Shown: positions 1 through 8,974 of the stretch, piece after piece
Layout: the number at the start of each line of letters is the position of its first letter
Position numbering within the stretch: position 1 is the first letter of the stretch
Program-made: the position numbers and the translations under genes
Notes under the pieces: generated by a model
Told to the model about the DNA's origin: nothing
Database searches by the model: none
Seen by the model: only the letters and a program-made list of their open reading frames with translations
DNA from: CAZFGK01 sp964518635
GTDB taxonomy: Bacteria > Zixibacteria > MSB-5A5 > GN15 > FEB-12
Direction of reading: 5' to 3'
DNA length: 64,000 nucleotides
NCBI GenBank assembly: GCA_964518635.1
Contig: CAZFGK010000002.1
Span: 117,460 to 181,459 of the forward strand

Positions 1-117
1 GAAGTGAAAGCTGACGTTGGTGAAGTGGTTCGTCTGAAAGCAAAGACCGAGAAGCTGGAACGGATCATCGGAGTCCTGACTATCGAACTAGAAAAGACAG
101 AGTACGAACTACGATGA
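1..117 (+). pseudogene. IS3-family transposase OrfA, C-terminal fragment
   Basis: The frame is open from base 1 to a TGA at 115-117 and encodes the last 38 residues of an OrfA-type protein. The piece is rich in Leu, Lys and Glu with heptad-like spacing, as expected for the leucine zipper that follows the helix-turn-helix in OrfA. The helix-turn-helix part lies outside the window. Its stop overlaps the orfB start in the usual ATGA arrangement. It may be intact upstream; it is called a pseudogene only because the element as a whole is broken. Confidence 0.75.
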
Positions 118-845
118 GACGAGCATCGGAATCGGTTACCACCCGAAACGAATCAACTCTTGCATCTCTTCGTGAACTGAAAGCCGACCACCCCTTCTGG
201 GGATACCGCCACCGCTGGGCTCATCTTCGGTATGTCAATCGTCTCGATGTGAACAAGAAGCGTGTCTACCGCCTGATGAAACAGCATCGCTTGTTAGCAA
301 CGCAGACCACGCACGAGATCCCTCGTTTACCTATGAGACCGAAGCCACGAGCAGATCGTCCGAATCAGTGGTGGGGGATCAATATGACCAAGGCGATGAC
401 GGAGCGTGGCTGAACCTATATTGTGCTGATGAAGAACTGGTACACGAAGCAGATAGTCGGTCATCACTGCGGAACGACGGCGACCTCACGAGAATGGTTG
501 CTGGCACTGGAGCGAAGATTGCAACGGCAGTGTCAGGATGGATCACGTAACGAGCAGACTCATCTGATGTCAGATAACGGTTCCCAGCCGACCTCACTGA
601 CCTTCATGAAGAGTTGCAGCATCCTTGTTGTGCAGCAGGCCTTCACGAGTTACAACAACCCGAAAGGGAACGCTGACACCGAACGGATGATACGGACATT
701 GAAGAAGGAACTCATCTGGCTTCGAGAGTGGCGCGATCCACATCAGTTGTCAGATAAAGTCAGTCGATGGATAGAAGAGTACAATGCGACCTGGCTGCAT
801 GCGGCGCTGAATTACCGGACGCCGAACCAAGTCGCAGATACCTAG
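114..845 (+). pseudogene. IS3-family transposase OrfB (DDE integrase), broken by an in-frame stop
   Basis: Reading one frame from ATG 114 to the stop at 843-845 gives an HTH_21 segment (HPFWGYRHRWAHLR) and then an rve integrase core. A TGA at 411-413 interrupts the frame just after MTERG. Relatives usually have Trp there (ERGWTYIVLV), so a TGG to TGA change is the simplest explanation; no frameshift is needed because both halves share the frame. The first catalytic Asp (usual WGIDMT) is Asn (WGINMT). The second Asp (LMSDNGSQ) and the Glu (ADTERMIRTLK) remain. The gene is therefore doubly inactivated and is probably an old insertion. Confidence 0.85.
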
Positions 846-1017
846 AACCTGAGCCACCAGACTCTTTTAGCGAACGCTTGCATAATGTGGAGCAGTACAT
901 CAGGACGGCATATCACTTAACTGTATGTAATTCACTGTATTCCGTTATTCCACATAGCATTACAGCTCTCTCTGAGATTCTATTTGTTTGCGTCAGTTTG
1001 CGCCAATTCCCCCCTGT

Positions 1018-1050
1018 TTTGGCACACGTTTGGCACACATTTGGCACAAG
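1018..1050. repeat. Three tandem 11-bp repeats
   Basis: Three consecutive copies read TTTGGCACACG, TTTGGCACACA and TTTGGCACAAG. They abut the terminator of the gene to the right and lie between the IS remnant and that gene. Function unknown; this could be replication slippage or part of a protein-binding site. Confidence 0.7.
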
Positions 1051-1077
1051 AAAAAGGACAGATCAGATGATCTGTCC
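1051..1077 (-). terminator. Rho-independent terminator of the S74-domain gene
   Basis: On the minus strand GGACAGATCA-TC-TGATCTGTCC forms a perfect 10-bp stem with a two-base loop (probably opened to four or more), followed directly by TTTTTC. It starts about 25 bases after the stop codon of the leftward gene. Confidence 0.85.
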
Positions 1078-1101
1078 CTTTCAATTTCAACGCACTCTCA
1101 A

Positions 1102-3606
1102 TCACTTCGATTGAGAAAGTTTCTCAACACTCTTGATGAGTTTTGTCAGCTGCTTTTTCAATTCCTCATTCTGTTCAGCAAGCAACTGATTCTGCTTCTT
1201 CATCTCTTTGTTCTGTCGATTGAGCTCCTGGATCGCAGCAAGTGCTACTCCAGAGGGATCAATCGTTGAGATCGATTTCCCATCTGAACCGACTCCAAAA
1301 GTCTCTTTGAAATCCTGCGCGGTTGGTCCGATATGGTCGATTTTGTCATCACTCTTGTAATTCCACTTGGTGATCTCAAGCTCCGAGATCTTTTCGAGAA
1401 GCTCTGCTCCATCAACTTTTTCAAAATTCTCCTTAACGTTTTTGTCAGAAGCATTGATCCAGTTTGTTCCGTCGCAAGTTGCCCCACCAACTGTGACTTG
1501 AACGCCAGTTGCAGACGCGGTCATGGAAATCGAATTGATAACCGGTATCCCAGGTGGGAGTCCGTTCAGTCGCAAGGATGAACTGTCCGCCGTACTGAGA
1601 AGTTCGGCTGAATAGTCTTCAGTGCCGTCATCGGATGGGTCAGTCGAAATGCGACACGATGAGCTCGGATTTGCTGCATGTATCTTGTTTAATATTATTC
1701 CGCGGGCCTCTGCAATTCCATCGCCGTCTGCGTCGGTAGTGACTTCGGTGAGTGAGGAATCTGAGGAAGAACTTGATATCACCCGATTCTTATCTGCTCC
1801 GGTTCCCTTTGTATTGATTGCTACGCTGGAAGTCGTTGGGGTGAGTCGTTGTTCTATCGAATTGTCAGGATCACCATCATCATCATGATCCAGAACTAAA
1901 TCAGCTCGAATGGGTTTTGTAATAGTTGATGTCGGGGATCCGGTATGGGTCTCGAAGTACGATTCCGGATTGCCGTCGCCGTCATCATCGGTCGATACCT
2001 TGTGGGAAGCCGAATCTGGATACGCTAATAAACTCACAGCGTTTGACTGTCCGCTCAATCCTCGAGAGAGCGTGTTTATCACCGTCGCGGTCGGGAGATT
2101 ACGTTGGTTGATTTCTCGTGTTGCTTGCCCCGCAACGAAGTGAGACGCGGAAATTTGTACCACAGAATCGGGATAAGTTGACGAAATTACTCGATTCGGA
2201 TCTGCTCCAGTACCTTTAGTCTTTATTACCACGCTGGAGCTTGTAGGTGTTACGCTCGATTCAATTTCACTTTCAGGGTCGCCGTCCCCGTCATCGTCGT
2301 TGCCCATCCGGGAAACTAGAGTGGTGTGACCGGGGCTAGGGCAACAAAGACCGCCCCAACGTGCATAGCTGTTACTTCCAGTTGAGGCACTCGAATCCAA
2401 TATCTCAAAACTAACCCCACCTGTGTCGGTAATCATGACAATGCGTTGCTGGTCATCATCTACCCCTTTTGGTTGGCTCAACATCACCCTCGTGGCTGTG
2501 GGGGTGACACTTGTTTCGAATTCACTGTCATCCACTCCGTCCCCGTCGTCATCTGAGCCCATCCGTAAGAGCGTGGTGTGACCGGGACCTGTGCGTATTC
2601 GCGTAGAGCTATGTGCTGCAGTAGCAGAACTTGAATCAAGAAGCTCTACCCCTGCGCCTCCAGAATCGGTTACAAGTCTCACAATTCCGTTCGCTCCGGT
2701 TCCCCTAGTCGTTATTGCCTTCAAAGAGGTGCCAGTTGGAGTTACTAACGACTCCATTTCCCCTTCTGGAATTCCATCCCCATCGTCATCTACTCGCATC
2801 AATACATCAGCTCGTTTTCCGCCCCCATCATTCACGATTCGATAGGATGACGAAGCACCAGAAACGTGACCAGAATCCAGAAGTTCAAGAGTAGCTCCCC
2901 CCGTATCCGCTCCGGCTCTTGCGAGTGCAATTGCACCCGTTCCTTTGGTCTGAATCGCCTTCATCGATCCGCCTCTCGAGTCGCTGGAGATCTCTGTGGA
3001 ACTCTCAAAGACACCGTTCCCCTTGACCGCCTTCATCGACCCGCCAGTGCTTGTACTGGAGATCTCAGTGATAGTCTCGAAGACACCGTTCCCATCGTCG
3101 TCCACGGAAAGTTCCATACTTGAACTTGGACCAGCTGCTCCTCCGGGTTTGGATAAAATGATACCTCTTGCCTCTGATAGACCATTTGTCGCCTTGCTCC
3201 GAACAGACGAAGCTGTGAGCGCACTAGGCACAGCCCTCAACTGAGTTCTCGGCGATATCGGAGGGTCACCAACCAACTCGATCTCCATAGAGGGTGTGAA
3301 AAACTGTTCTGGATGGTCGTGAAAATCAGTCGAATAGTCCGGTGAATTGCATCCAATACATACGGTAAAGAGTCCGTCAACGGTGTTAACAGTGACAACC
3401 TCTGTGTGAAGCAAAGTGCCGCCAATCGAATCACTCCAGAGCCGAATAGTCATGCTTCTCGGACCGTCTGGTACCGGGTTGTTCGATGCATCAGTCAGTC
3501 TTCCCTGGTAGGAAAGCGGGGGGATGTCCCCGCCATGCGTTGTGGCGGCGATCACCAGAACCAGTGTTGCGATTGTCGAAGTGATGAGAGTTGAAATGCG
3601 GGGCAT
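1102..3606 (-). CDS. Large secreted protein with acidic DDDGDG repeats and C-terminal S74 chaperone domain
   Basis: 834 residues. A Sec signal peptide (about residues 1-25) precedes a SYQGRLTDASNNPVPDG domain (about 30-130), common at the N-terminus of secreted FCB-group proteins. Residues about 140-690 hold imperfect repeats, each with an acidic loop such as VDDDGDG, SDDDGDG or NDDDGDG (about seven loops), plausibly Ca-binding, alternating with TPTxSSV and TKGTGAD segments. The last 117 residues match the S74 intramolecular chaperone: Ser-Asp in NASDKNVKENF (Ser about 720), then HIGPTAQDF and a coiled coil rich in Lys, Gln and Asn. S74 domains trimerise beta-helical fibres and cut themselves off before the Ser. 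A trimeric surface fibre is inferred. Shine-Dalgarno AGGAAGGGA precedes the ATG. Confidence 0.85.
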   Translation of the reverse strand: MPRISTLITSTIATLVLVIAATTHGGDIPPLSYQGRLTDASNNPVPDGPRSMTIRLWSDSIGGTLLHTEVVTVNTVDGLFTVCIGCNSPDYSTDFHDHPEQFFTPSMEIELVGDPPISPRTQLRAVPSALTASSVRSKATNGLSEARGIILSKPGGAAGPSSSMELSVDDDGNGVFETITEISSTSTGGSMKAVKGNGVFESSTEISSDSRGGSMKAIQTKGTGAIALARAGADTGGATLELLDSGHVSGASSSYRIVNDGGGKRADVLMRVDDDGDGIPEGEMESLVTPTGTSLKAITTRGTGANGIVRLVTDSGGAGVELLDSSSATAAHSSTRIRTGPGHTTLLRMGSDDDGDGVDDSEFETSVTPTATRVMLSQPKGVDDDQQRIVMITDTGGVSFEILDSSASTGSNSYARWGGLCCPSPGHTTLVSRMGNDDDGDGDPESEIESSVTPTSSSVVIKTKGTGADPNRVISSTYPDSVVQISASHFVAGQATREINQRNLPTATVINTLSRGLSGQSNAVSLLAYPDSASHKVSTDDDGDGNPESYFETHTGSPTSTITKPIRADLVLDHDDDGDPDNSIEQRLTPTTSSVAINTKGTGADKNRVISSSSSDSSLTEVTTDADGDGIAEARGIILNKIHAANPSSSCRISTDPSDDGTEDYSAELLSTADSSSLRLNGLPPGIPVINSISMTASATGVQVTVGGATCDGTNWINASDKNVKENFEKVDGAELLEKISELEITKWNYKSDDKIDHIGPTAQDFKETFGVGSDGKSISTIDPSGVALAAIQELNRQNKEMKKQNQLLAEQNEELKKQLTKLIKSVEKLSQSK

Positions 3607-4143
3607 AGCTATCCCTTCCTGTCTAGTGCGGAATTCACGCTTTCGCGCTGTTTCGCACGTGGTTTACCTGTTATTCGTTCAAAATATCTGAACTCAGCAG
3701 CGGTGTGCTGATGGTTACCACATAATCTGTCGGGGGTTAGGGGAATGCCCGACGAGAGTCAAGGAGCATGGTGCCTACGGAAGTATACTAGAAACTCGCG
3801 TGTATTGCATATCAAATTCTGTGCCTGTATGCCCATCTATAATTCTTTAAGATCAATCTCTCATTCGCATTACTCGACGTTGAATCTCTTATCCTAAAGG
3901 TAAGAGTTGAATCTGAGTTGTCTAAAAGGGGGTTGCGGAAAAACATCGATTGATGTTCATTTGACATGATGATTTCAAGAAGTGATCAGATGAGATACAA
4001 ATCTCGCATTCAAGTCAGTTCTTACTAATCACAGGCCTCTTCTTTCGCTGAATTTTCCGAGTGAAAACTCGGGCTCAGATAACAGGATTTGGAATAGCCA
4101 GCTTGCTGGCGTTCTATCGGTCTGAAATGGCGAAGGAGGTCTT
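3607..4143. other. Divergent intergenic region, no gene seen
   Basis: 537 bases between two divergent genes for secreted proteins, so it must hold both promoters. I could not settle on a convincing -35/-10 pair for either. Visible structure: CTCTTA-N9-TAAGAG at 3886-3906, flanked by direct repeats GTTGAATCT (3879-3887 and 3906-3914), and AACATC-GATT-GATGTT at 3942-3957 followed by a lone TTGACA at 3961. A strong Shine-Dalgarno AAGGAGGT (4133-4140) lies before the rightward start. Confidence 0.5.
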
Positions 4144-6195
4144 ATGCGTCCAAAGTTCCTTAAACTCACTCTTCCCCTCTTGATTTCATTAGTAATATCA
4201 GCGAAGGCGGACACTGTCTATGTGACAGTGGACAACCTCTCCGGAGTTACTGCGAGTGATGTCCACTTGTACTTTTCTGGTGGAGGTGGTGTGCTCTTCG
4301 TCGCACCACTCACAGTCATCGCTCCAGGATGCCCTGTTCCTGTTGTCACGACTAACCCACCAGTTGTCAGCAATCAGGTTGATATTGATTGGGGAATCTC
4401 CTGTGTGATGAATGGGACATCTGTCTCTCTCGTTGTCGCAAGCCCAAATGGTCCTCTCGTTTTGGATTCCATTTGCTGGACAGTTTCGGGCTCTGTTGTC
4501 GGGTGTCAGACATTCGGCATTGGTCTCATCGTCATGCCTCCTCCAGGGCCGTTTGGTGCGATCAAAATTCGCACTCGGTGTGTACCGAAAGGCCCAGTCA
4601 TTTGCACCAAGTGGTTTCCGCCGGGAGTCATTCGGCCATTCTGCTGGGCGAGGTGGTGTTGTATCCCCAATCGACAGATTTACTACCGCGCATATTACTG
4701 TCCATTCCCGAACAGAATTTCGCGTTTCTTTGAGACCGGTCCGTGGATTCCTTTGGACTCAGTATGGAGAAAAGGTGGAATGAAGGGACCGTTCTATGGG
4801 TGGATTTTCAGAACAGTACCCCCACCGCCTGACTCAATTATTCAGGGTCCTCCTCCGGAAATTCAACAACTCGCACGCCCCCCGTATGCCCCATGGGATG
4901 AAGAGTTGCAAGTTGTCCGCACCGATGACACAGGCAAGTCTTGGCAGCAAGGACACGATTTCATCGAGTCATTCTTCGATATCTTCCACCAATTGGTAGT
5001 CACCAGCGATACTACACCAGCCCTGATGACACTTTCCGACCACTTGATGGCAAATGCCCCCTGTTGGGATTCGGCTCGAATGGAAGTTACAGAATTGCGC
5101 CTTGAAATGCAGCAACTGCAATTGGTAAGTCCAATTCCGCAGTTACCTCCAATGATCGGTGCCCTCAACGGGATAGAGATCGAGCTCAATGCCCTCTCCC
5201 TACAGGGGCTTGCTGGAAATCCAGCGCCGCCACCCTCTTACTTCAACCTTTCGAACGCGTTCATGGGGTTGTCGTCTCAAATCAACTCTCTTGCGGGGTT
5301 ATCGCCGCGATTTGTGCACGCATCACAAGATCTAGCGCTCATCGCACAAGGGTTTCAGGTATCTGGTAGTGCTGTCGCGGCAGGGCTCCTGACGCAGGAT
5401 CAACAGGATGCGTTTAGATGGGGACTATTCAACCGTTTTGCGCAACATAGCGAAATGGTTGCAACAGCAATGTCTCCTCATGCGCGTGTGCAGCTTTCCG
5501 CTCCTCAGATCGAGTGGGAGCAATCGACGATAAATGGAGTCATGGTCGTCACCCAGTCTGATCAGTCTTGCCCTGTCGATACTTCTATGCAGAATCTATC
5601 CTCAATGTCGCGTTTTGATATAGACTTGATGCCCCACTTGTCATCAGCTCAGATGGCAGTCTGGTTTAAAGTGCCGGGCGCATTAGCGCAGTACCAAGTA
5701 TTTGCTCCTACCGACGGTCAGACCTTGCCAACTTTACCTCTCGTGATCGGAGACATCGACGATGACAATTGTGTTGGCTTGACTGATCTCCTGCAAGTGA
5801 CTGCCGATCAGGGAGAGGGCGGTCTTGCTGCCGATTCAGTCCCTTCGTCAGATGTGAACCATGATGGTATTGTTGATACAACGGATTTGCAGATTGTACA
5901 GAACAATCTCGGTCAATGCGGAGACAACTGGATTCCACTAGTGCCAGCATGCTCGCTTCCGAGTTGCTGTGTCGGTCCAGTCGTTGGCAATGTTGACTGC
6001 GATCTTGCGCAATCAGTTGATATCGCTGATTTGACAGTTCTCGTTGACCACTTGTTCATTTCGTTTGCGCCTTTGTGCTGCAACAACGAAGCAAATGTCG
6101 ACGGTGATCTTCTGGTGAGCATTGATATCGGCGATCTGACCGTTCTCGTCGATCACTTGTTCATATCATTCACACCACTGCTACCTTGTCCTTAA
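4144..6195 (+). CDS. Secreted protein with internal and C-terminal dockerin-like repeats
   Basis: 683 residues. The signal peptide MRPKFLKLTLPLLISLVISAKA ends at an AxA-type site. The N-terminal 150 residues look like a beta-rich domain (DVHLYFSGGGGVLF). The middle is unrecognised, with a Cys/Trp/Pro-rich patch followed by Pro-rich and helical stretches. Near residue 535 there is one dockerin-type pair (DIDDDNCVGLTDLL and DVNHDGIVDTTDL). The protein ends in a second pair, each unit ending VDIADLTVLVDHLFISF or its close variant. The ATG has AAGGAGGT three bases upstream, a short spacing. The end repeats are shared with the next two genes. Function unknown; exported and probably surface-associated. 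Confidence 0.85.
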   Translation: MRPKFLKLTLPLLISLVISAKADTVYVTVDNLSGVTASDVHLYFSGGGGVLFVAPLTVIAPGCPVPVVTTNPPVVSNQVDIDWGISCVMNGTSVSLVVASPNGPLVLDSICWTVSGSVVGCQTFGIGLIVMPPPGPFGAIKIRTRCVPKGPVICTKWFPPGVIRPFCWARWCCIPNRQIYYRAYYCPFPNRISRFFETGPWIPLDSVWRKGGMKGPFYGWIFRTVPPPPDSIIQGPPPEIQQLARPPYAPWDEELQVVRTDDTGKSWQQGHDFIESFFDIFHQLVVTSDTTPALMTLSDHLMANAPCWDSARMEVTELRLEMQQLQLVSPIPQLPPMIGALNGIEIELNALSLQGLAGNPAPPPSYFNLSNAFMGLSSQINSLAGLSPRFVHASQDLALIAQGFQVSGSAVAAGLLTQDQQDAFRWGLFNRFAQHSEMVATAMSPHARVQLSAPQIEWEQSTINGVMVVTQSDQSCPVDTSMQNLSSMSRFDIDLMPHLSSAQMAVWFKVPGALAQYQVFAPTDGQTLPTLPLVIGDIDDDNCVGLTDLLQVTADQGEGGLAADSVPSSDVNHDGIVDTTDLQIVQNNLGQCGDNWIPLVPACSLPSCCVGPVVGNVDCDLAQSVDIADLTVLVDHLFISFAPLCCNNEANVDGDLLVSIDIGDLTVLVDHLFISFTPLLPCP

Positions 6196-6218
6196 TGGCT
6201 GAGTAGCTTTCGAAGTCG

Positions 6219-6254
6219 GGGCTGCCACACTTGATGTGGCAGCCCTCTTTTTTC
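6219..6254 (+). terminator. Rho-independent terminator after the dockerin protein
   Basis: GGGCTGCCACA and TGTGGCAGCCC form a perfect 11-bp stem around a five-base loop, followed by TCTTTTTTCG. It lies about 25 bases after the stop codon at 6195. Confidence 0.92.
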
Positions 6255-6372
6255 GTTTCGGTTTCATGTAACAAGTGTTGGAGATATGAGTTCTATTGGA
6301 GTGGTGCTTGATAAAATCGGCACTCGCTGGATGCTGAATTGCTCGAAGAATTAAGAGCTGAACGGTAGTAAT

Positions 6373-6411
6373 GGAAATAAATCGGACGGATTCCTGTTCA
6401 AATCCGCCCGA
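6373..6411 (-). terminator. Terminator of the leftward dockerin gene
   Basis: On the minus strand TCGGGCGGATT pairs with AATCCGTCCGA (one mismatch), followed by ATTTATTTC. It faces the rightward terminator at 6219, as expected between convergent genes. Confidence 0.7.
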
Positions 6412-6458
6412 ACTTCTTATCTGTCTAAAGTGCTCAAGACTTGTTTAGAAGTCACATT

Positions 6459-8579
6459 TCAGATGCAAGCCGGCAGAGGCGCAAATGAAATGAACAAGTG
6501 ATCTACAAGAACAGTCAGGTCAGCAATGTCGATGCTACTGTCAACAAGCACGTCTGCTTCATCAGGGCAGCAGAGCGGCGGAAAGCTGATAAAGAGGTGA
6601 TCGACCAGTACTGTCAGATCGGCGATATCGACGCTATGCAATACATCGCAATCGATATTCCCCCGCGTACCAATACAACAGCTAGTGCTACTTCCAGTAA
6701 TGACAAACGACAGATCAAGCGACTGCGTGAAAGCCGGTGGTTCATACATTTCAATCCAAGGTACTGAAGGAATGAATGGCGTCCCCTGTCGTATCCGTGC
6801 TATGCCCGTGGTTGATCCGGACATTCCTGCGAATGGACCGCCGGGATTACCCACAAAATCGATTCGGTAGGAAATGTCGAAGAAACTTCCGACACCCCAC
6901 TGGGGACCGACTTGAGTAAGATTAGTTTGACCCGGGCTAGGCATACCAAAAGTAGTCCCTGCGGTAATTCGCAGCAGATCAAAATCAGGATCACCCACAA
7001 TTTGACCCTGCATTTCAAAATAGTCAGTGGGAAATATTTGCGGTGACGCAAATGGTACACGTGGAGCGGTATGGACCGTATTGAGAGGTAGCGGAATATT
7101 GACGATGCGGGCATACCCCAAGAAGGCGCCCGTACCATTCATTCTGAGTTGAAGTTGGGAGTTGAATTGCGATTGCGTGCCGCCGAGTCCGCCCCCCGGA
7201 GTTTCTACCACACCACTAATCGAATGCATGATCGCGTTGCATTCAATCGTGGTGGCAGGTGGCAATCCGCTTGAAATGTAAAAGAGATCATTATTGTCAA
7301 AGGGACAGGTGGCTACTTGCGTGGCTGTCCCGAATCCGTTGTCTGGAGCAATACAGATAGCTGCCGGAGTCAGCGTACGGTAGACAGCATCATCATTGAA
7401 ATGATTCTGCGTCGATTTCCAACCCCAACGCTGGCCAGCCGATGTGTCGGCAAGCTGTGCCGAAATACTAAGCCAATAGATTGTGCCGAAAGTCTGATTG
7501 AACCACTTCGGTGGCTTGAGTAACACATCGTACTGCCAATATTCGTTGTGGTTCGCAAAGACGAAAAACGGAAAATATGGGTCGTACCAGCCCTCAAATA
7601 ATCCCGGAGTGATAGGCGTCATGACATAGTCAGTTACGGTATCAGCCCACAAAAGTGTTCCGGGGTGGCTGTAGGGAAGATCAAACCCGGCTGGAACATC
7701 CGTATAAATCTCCAGATAGAATCGATCGATCTTTTCAGCCTGTCCGTTGATGAAAGAGCCCCAGAAATGGAGGTCTTTCACCGGACCAGTCTCAGAGCAA
7801 CTCCAGTCGTCGCTAAGTCGACGTGGCCACGTTGCCGAAACATCCCAGCCGGTTTCGTCGGGATGCTGGGCAAAATGCATCTTATGGCTATCCCCCGGTA
7901 CCCAGCGCGGACAGCCTTGATAAAATCTGATGTTGCGATTCGTCGAACCGGACATCCCTGCAAGTGATCCACCGGGCGCACCGACAAAATCAATTCTGTA
8001 CTCTATATCAAAAAAGCTCTCAGATGACCATCCTGGGGTTTGTTGCGAAAAAGTAGTATGTCCCGGGCTTGGCATACCAAAATTGGTACCTGCGACGATT
8101 CGAAGCAGATCGAAATCGGGGTCACCAAAAATTTGTCCGAAATGTTCATCAAGGTAGCCGTCAAATGGCTGAACGATCTCAAATGCAGTCCGGGGAGCGT
8201 TTTGGAACTGCACTTGAACCGGCATGACTATATTGCGTGAAAAACCGACGAGTGCTCCGGTGCCGTTCAAATTCATCTTGAGCTGAGCATTGGCGGTGAC
8301 GGTCTCTCCCAACAGTGGACCACCGGGAACACTGACTATTCCTGAAAAGTTTTCAAGTGATGCATGAATCTCGATTGTCGATCCAAACGGAAGACCATTG
8401 ACGATTTGCATGGTTTGACCGCAGCACGGCGTATATGAACAGGGAGCTGGGAAATTGGCCGTTCCAAATCCATTGTCTGCTGCGGCACATGGTGAACAGG
8501 GTACCGACGGTTGCGCATGAATCACTGACGCAAACAGCACAAAACACAGCATGACCGCAGACCATCGAATCGCTCTCAT
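6459..8579 (-). CDS. Secreted two-repeat protein with a central inserted domain and dockerin-like tail
   Basis: 706 residues from the ATG at 8579, chosen because AGGAGG precedes it; an in-frame ATG at 8627 would add 16 residues before the signal peptide. After the signal peptide (SVIHA-QP) come two homologous domains of about 200 residues: DNGFGTA, GTGALVGF, GDPDFDLLRI, FGMPSPG, FFDIEYRIDFVG, then the second copy. Between them lies a different domain (about residues 225-400) with DLHFWGSF and DRFYLEIYTDV, resembling a beta-sandwich module of secreted planctomycete/FCB proteins. The C-terminus carries two dockerin-like units (DIADLTVLVDHLFISF twice). Paired Cys suggest disulfides and an oxidising location. 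Function unknown. Confidence 0.85.
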   Translation of the reverse strand: MRAIRWSAVMLCFVLFASVIHAQPSVPCSPCAAADNGFGTANFPAPCSYTPCCGQTMQIVNGLPFGSTIEIHASLENFSGIVSVPGGPLLGETVTANAQLKMNLNGTGALVGFSRNIVMPVQVQFQNAPRTAFEIVQPFDGYLDEHFGQIFGDPDFDLLRIVAGTNFGMPSPGHTTFSQQTPGWSSESFFDIEYRIDFVGAPGGSLAGMSGSTNRNIRFYQGCPRWVPGDSHKMHFAQHPDETGWDVSATWPRRLSDDWSCSETGPVKDLHFWGSFINGQAEKIDRFYLEIYTDVPAGFDLPYSHPGTLLWADTVTDYVMTPITPGLFEGWYDPYFPFFVFANHNEYWQYDVLLKPPKWFNQTFGTIYWLSISAQLADTSAGQRWGWKSTQNHFNDDAVYRTLTPAAICIAPDNGFGTATQVATCPFDNNDLFYISSGLPPATTIECNAIMHSISGVVETPGGGLGGTQSQFNSQLQLRMNGTGAFLGYARIVNIPLPLNTVHTAPRVPFASPQIFPTDYFEMQGQIVGDPDFDLLRITAGTTFGMPSPGQTNLTQVGPQWGVGSFFDISYRIDFVGNPGGPFAGMSGSTTGIARIRQGTPFIPSVPWIEMYEPPAFTQSLDLSFVITGSSTSCCIGTRGNIDCDVLHSVDIADLTVLVDHLFISFPPLCCPDEADVLVDSSIDIADLTVLVDHLFISFAPLPACI

Positions 8580-8841
8580 ATTTCCTCCTGTATTCCAATT
8601 GAATCTCGACTCCCTTTTTTCATTCAAAAAAAGAGAACCTTACTGCCATCAATTTTCAAAGGATGTCAGAGTGCGGAAAGAAATATTGAGTCGAAGTCGA
8701 GGATAACTGTCATCCTCGAGGTCGTGGAGAGCGGGAGGATTCCGCACATGAGACTAAGTAATGTAGTGTGGCGGGTTTGCAGGTCAAGAGGAAAATACAA
8801 TGCGATTCGTTAGTAGCGAAAGCGACATGGACAAACAGTTA

Positions 8842-8867
8842 GGTGGCACACCCTTTAGGGTGTGAAG
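8842..8867. repeat. REP-like palindromic element, single copy
   Basis: GGTGGC leads into the perfect palindrome CACACCCTTTAGGGTGTG, followed by AAG. The layout GGTRGC + C-run + TTTA + G-run recurs in the inverted pair at 45503-45587, so this appears to be a dispersed family. Confidence 0.6.
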
Positions 8868-8933
8868 TTAGTGATGAGGACGGGTGTCCCTAATCTCCAG
8901 ATCAGGGTTCCTGCTTCAATAAATCTTCTGTAA

Positions 8934-8961
8934 CAAAAAAACCCAAACTGTCCGCTGGACA
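8934..8961 (-). terminator. Weak terminator of the FG-GAP dockerin gene
   Basis: On the minus strand TGTCC-AGC-GGACA is followed by GTTTGGG and a run of seven T. The stem is short, but the T-run and the position just after the stop codon favour termination. Confidence 0.45.
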
Positions 8962-8974
8962 CCCTGCTCCCCCT

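Larger units (their letters stand above)
1..845 (+). mobile_element. Degenerate IS3-family insertion sequence remnant, left end outside window
   Basis: The 3' end of orfA is followed by orfB overlapping it by ATGA, the arrangement of IS3-family elements (IS150/IS2-like orfB). The element is dead as read: orfB has an in-frame stop and has lost the first acidic residue of its DDE triad. I could not identify the right terminal inverted repeat downstream of 845, and the left end lies outside the window, so the element boundaries are open. Confidence 0.85.
8580..8974. other. Intergenic region with a REP-like palindrome and a terminator
   Basis: 395 bases between two leftward genes. It contains the Shine-Dalgarno AGGAGG of the left gene (just above 8580), an 18-bp palindrome at 8847-8864 and a weak terminator for the right gene at 8934-8961. 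No small open frame with a ribosome site was convincing. Confidence 0.5.

Noticed and set aside
1018..1050. Possible CRISPR-like direct repeats
   Set aside because: The units are only 11 bp, directly adjacent and without spacers; no cas genes are present.
1333..3594. Several open frames antisense to the S74-domain gene
   Set aside because: They follow the repeat pattern of the real gene in other frames, have no ribosome sites and no recognisable domains.
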